Shown in pieces: positions 5,525 to 6,569 of a stretch of 6,569 bases of DNA (its first letter is position 1; each line of letters starts with the position of its first letter). The notes under the pieces are model-generated. The model was given only the letters and a program-made list of their open reading frames with translations, was not told where the DNA came from and searched no databases. The DNA comes from Roseobacter sp. (GTDB lineage: Bacteria > Pseudomonadota > Alphaproteobacteria > Rhodobacterales > Rhodobacteraceae), in assembly GCA_024636425.1 (NCBI GenBank), contig JAGXHB010000094.1:1-6569 (forward strand), in the 5' to 3' direction. The translations under genes and the position numbers were made by a program.

Positions 5525-6569
5525 ATGACATTGCTGCGCATCCTGCTGCCCCTCATTTTCCTTGTGTCGTTCAGCGGTCTGACGGCTGCGCAAGAGACAT
5601 CGGGCGACACCACGGTCACCCCTCAAGGCCAACAATCCCTTGAGGACATCCTTGCGCGGCAGCGTGGCGAAGACGTGCCGTTTGGTGCCGAAGTGCCCCT
5701 GCCCGATACCGGCGATGGTGCGCCCACAGCGGGCCAGCTTGGCACATTGGGCGGCGCGTCCGACGCGCAGCTTTGGCGCGAGATCCGCGCCGACAAGGCC
5801 AGCGACGTGAGGGCCAGCAACGATGGCCCGGCAGCCAAGGTGCTGATGCAGGACAATGGCATATGGTGGCTCGATTTTCGCGAAGGTCCGCTGCTGACCT
5901 ACGGCTTTGCCCTGCTGGGTGTGACGGTCGTGCTGCTGGCGATTTTCTACCTGCTCCGGGGGAAGATCAGGATCGAACATGGTCGTGCCGGTGTCCTGAT
6001 TCAACGGTTCAAATCCATCGAACGTTTTGGCCACTGGCTGATTGCGGGGTCGTTCATCCTGCTGGGGATCACAGGACTTATTCAGCTTGCAGGTCGCACG
6101 TTCATCATTCCGATCGTCGGTCACGAAGCTTTTGCGAGCTTTGCTGTTGTGGGCAAATGGATCCATAACAATGTGGCCTGGGCCTTCATGCTGGGGCTGG
6201 TGATGGTGTTTGTCATGTGGATCTGGCACAATCTGCCTGACCGGACCGACATCAACTGGATCCTGAAAGGCGGCGGCATCTTCGGCAAGGGGCACCCCCC
6301 CGCCAAGAAGTTCAACGCAGGTCAAAAGCTGATCTTCTGGGCGGTTATCGTTCTGGGCACCTCCATTTCGGTGTCCGGTCTGTCGCTGCTGTTTCCGTTT
6401 GAATTCCAGATGTTCGGCCCGACCTTTGCGCATCTGAACGAGTGGGGCATCCCTCAGATGCTTGGCTTTGGGCCGATTGAATCGTCCCTGACCCCGCAGG
6501 CGGAAATGCAATATGCGCAGCTTTGGCACGCGATCGTCAGCTTCGTTCTGATGGCCGTCATCATCGCGC
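5525..6569 (+). CDS. fdhC: formate dehydrogenase gamma subunit, membrane cytochrome b (3' truncated)
   Basis: The frame is open for 348 codons to the window end. This is the membrane subunit that takes electrons from beta through b hemes to quinone. It aligns by eye with E. coli FdnI: IERFGHW (H170, for FdnI His18), KWIHNN (H214, for His57), the block WHNLPDRTDINWIL (234-247) and KFNAGQKLIFW (262-272), and LWHAIV (H335, for His155). The fourth ligand, for FdnI His169, would lie past the window. Before this core is an extension of about 150 residues: a signal peptide (1-22, probable cut TAA/QE), a polar, probably periplasmic stretch (about 23-121), then an extra membrane helix (about 123-144) ending in the basic RGKIRIEHGR. 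Further helices lie at about 171-189, 213-234, 268-290 and 335 onward. The same extended layout is usual in alphaproteobacterial homologues as I recall. The symbol fdhC is also used for an unrelated formate transporter. Confidence 0.93.
   Translation, partial: MTLLRILLPLIFLVSFSGLTAAQETSGDTTVTPQGQQSLEDILARQRGEDVPFGAEVPLPDTGDGAPTAGQLGTLGGASDAQLWREIRADKASDVRASNDGPAAKVLMQDNGIWWLDFREGPLLTYGFALLGVTVVLLAIFYLLRGKIRIEHGRAGVLIQRFKSIERFGHWLIAGSFILLGITGLIQLAGRTFIIPIVGHEAFASFAVVGKWIHNNVAWAFMLGLVMVFVMWIWHNLPDRTDINWILKGGGIFGKGHPPAKKFNAGQKLIFWAVIVLGTSISVSGLSLLFPFEFQMFGPTFAHLNEWGIPQMLGFGPIESSLTPQAEMQYAQLWHAIVSFVLMAVIIA

Noticed and set aside
5504..6529. Minus-strand open frame (341 codons) opposite the gamma gene
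   Set aside because: The plus strand encodes an evident cytochrome b subunit with conserved heme His residues. The antisense product is low-complexity, charged and without a family match that I recognise.
1..6569. Wholly new system, mobile element, CRISPR array or RNA gene
   Set aside because: Almost all bases belong to one known type of formate dehydrogenase operon. I found no repeats in series, terminal inverted repeats, transposase, or tRNA-like folds.

Overview
The window is a single + strand gene cluster for a respiratory, periplasm-facing formate dehydrogenase (FDH-N/FDH3-like, Mo/W-bisMGD, membrane cytochrome b type). Both ends cut through genes. The DNA is G+C-rich with G/C-rich third codon positions. 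The gene order (DUF3305, DUF3306, TorD-like chaperone, small Tat protein, alpha, beta, gamma) and the protein wording fit a marine alphaproteobacterium, most likely Rhodobacterales (Roseobacter group). That placement is inferred from recall of similar clusters, not from a search.

Layout. Bases 1-1519 hold three accessory genes packed tightly: the 3' end of a DUF3305 gene, a DUF3306 gene and a TorD/DmsD-type chaperone. Each junction is a 4-base ATGA overlap, so they are probably translationally coupled. A 54-base gap with a small GC hairpin leads to a 62-residue Tat-signal protein of the formate dehydrogenase 'TAT' family (1574-1762). After a 90-base spacer comes the large catalytic alpha subunit (1853-4834), with a Tat signal, one [4Fe-4S] motif and a cysteine where E. 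coli FdnG has selenocysteine. Thirteen bases later is a four-[4Fe-4S] ferredoxin-like beta subunit (4848-5441). An 83-base gap with a terminator-like hairpin separates it from the cytochrome b gamma subunit (5525 to the window end, 3' truncated).

How the genes work together. The TorD-like protein probably holds the alpha precursor in the cytoplasm until the molybdopterin cofactor and FeS cluster are inserted. Alpha and the signal-less beta are then likely exported together by Tat. Formate is oxidised at the Mo/W centre of alpha, and electrons pass through the alpha cluster and four beta clusters to the b hemes of gamma and on to the quinone pool. The DUF3305, DUF3306 and small Tat proteins are regular companions of such clusters but have no established biochemical role that I know of.

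I see no mobile element, CRISPR array, tRNA or rRNA, and no sign of recent transfer. The most informative oddities are the terminator-like hairpin between beta and gamma, an apparent swap of the membrane-anchor helix from beta to gamma, and the uncharacterised accessory proteins. The operon promoter must lie upstream of the window.
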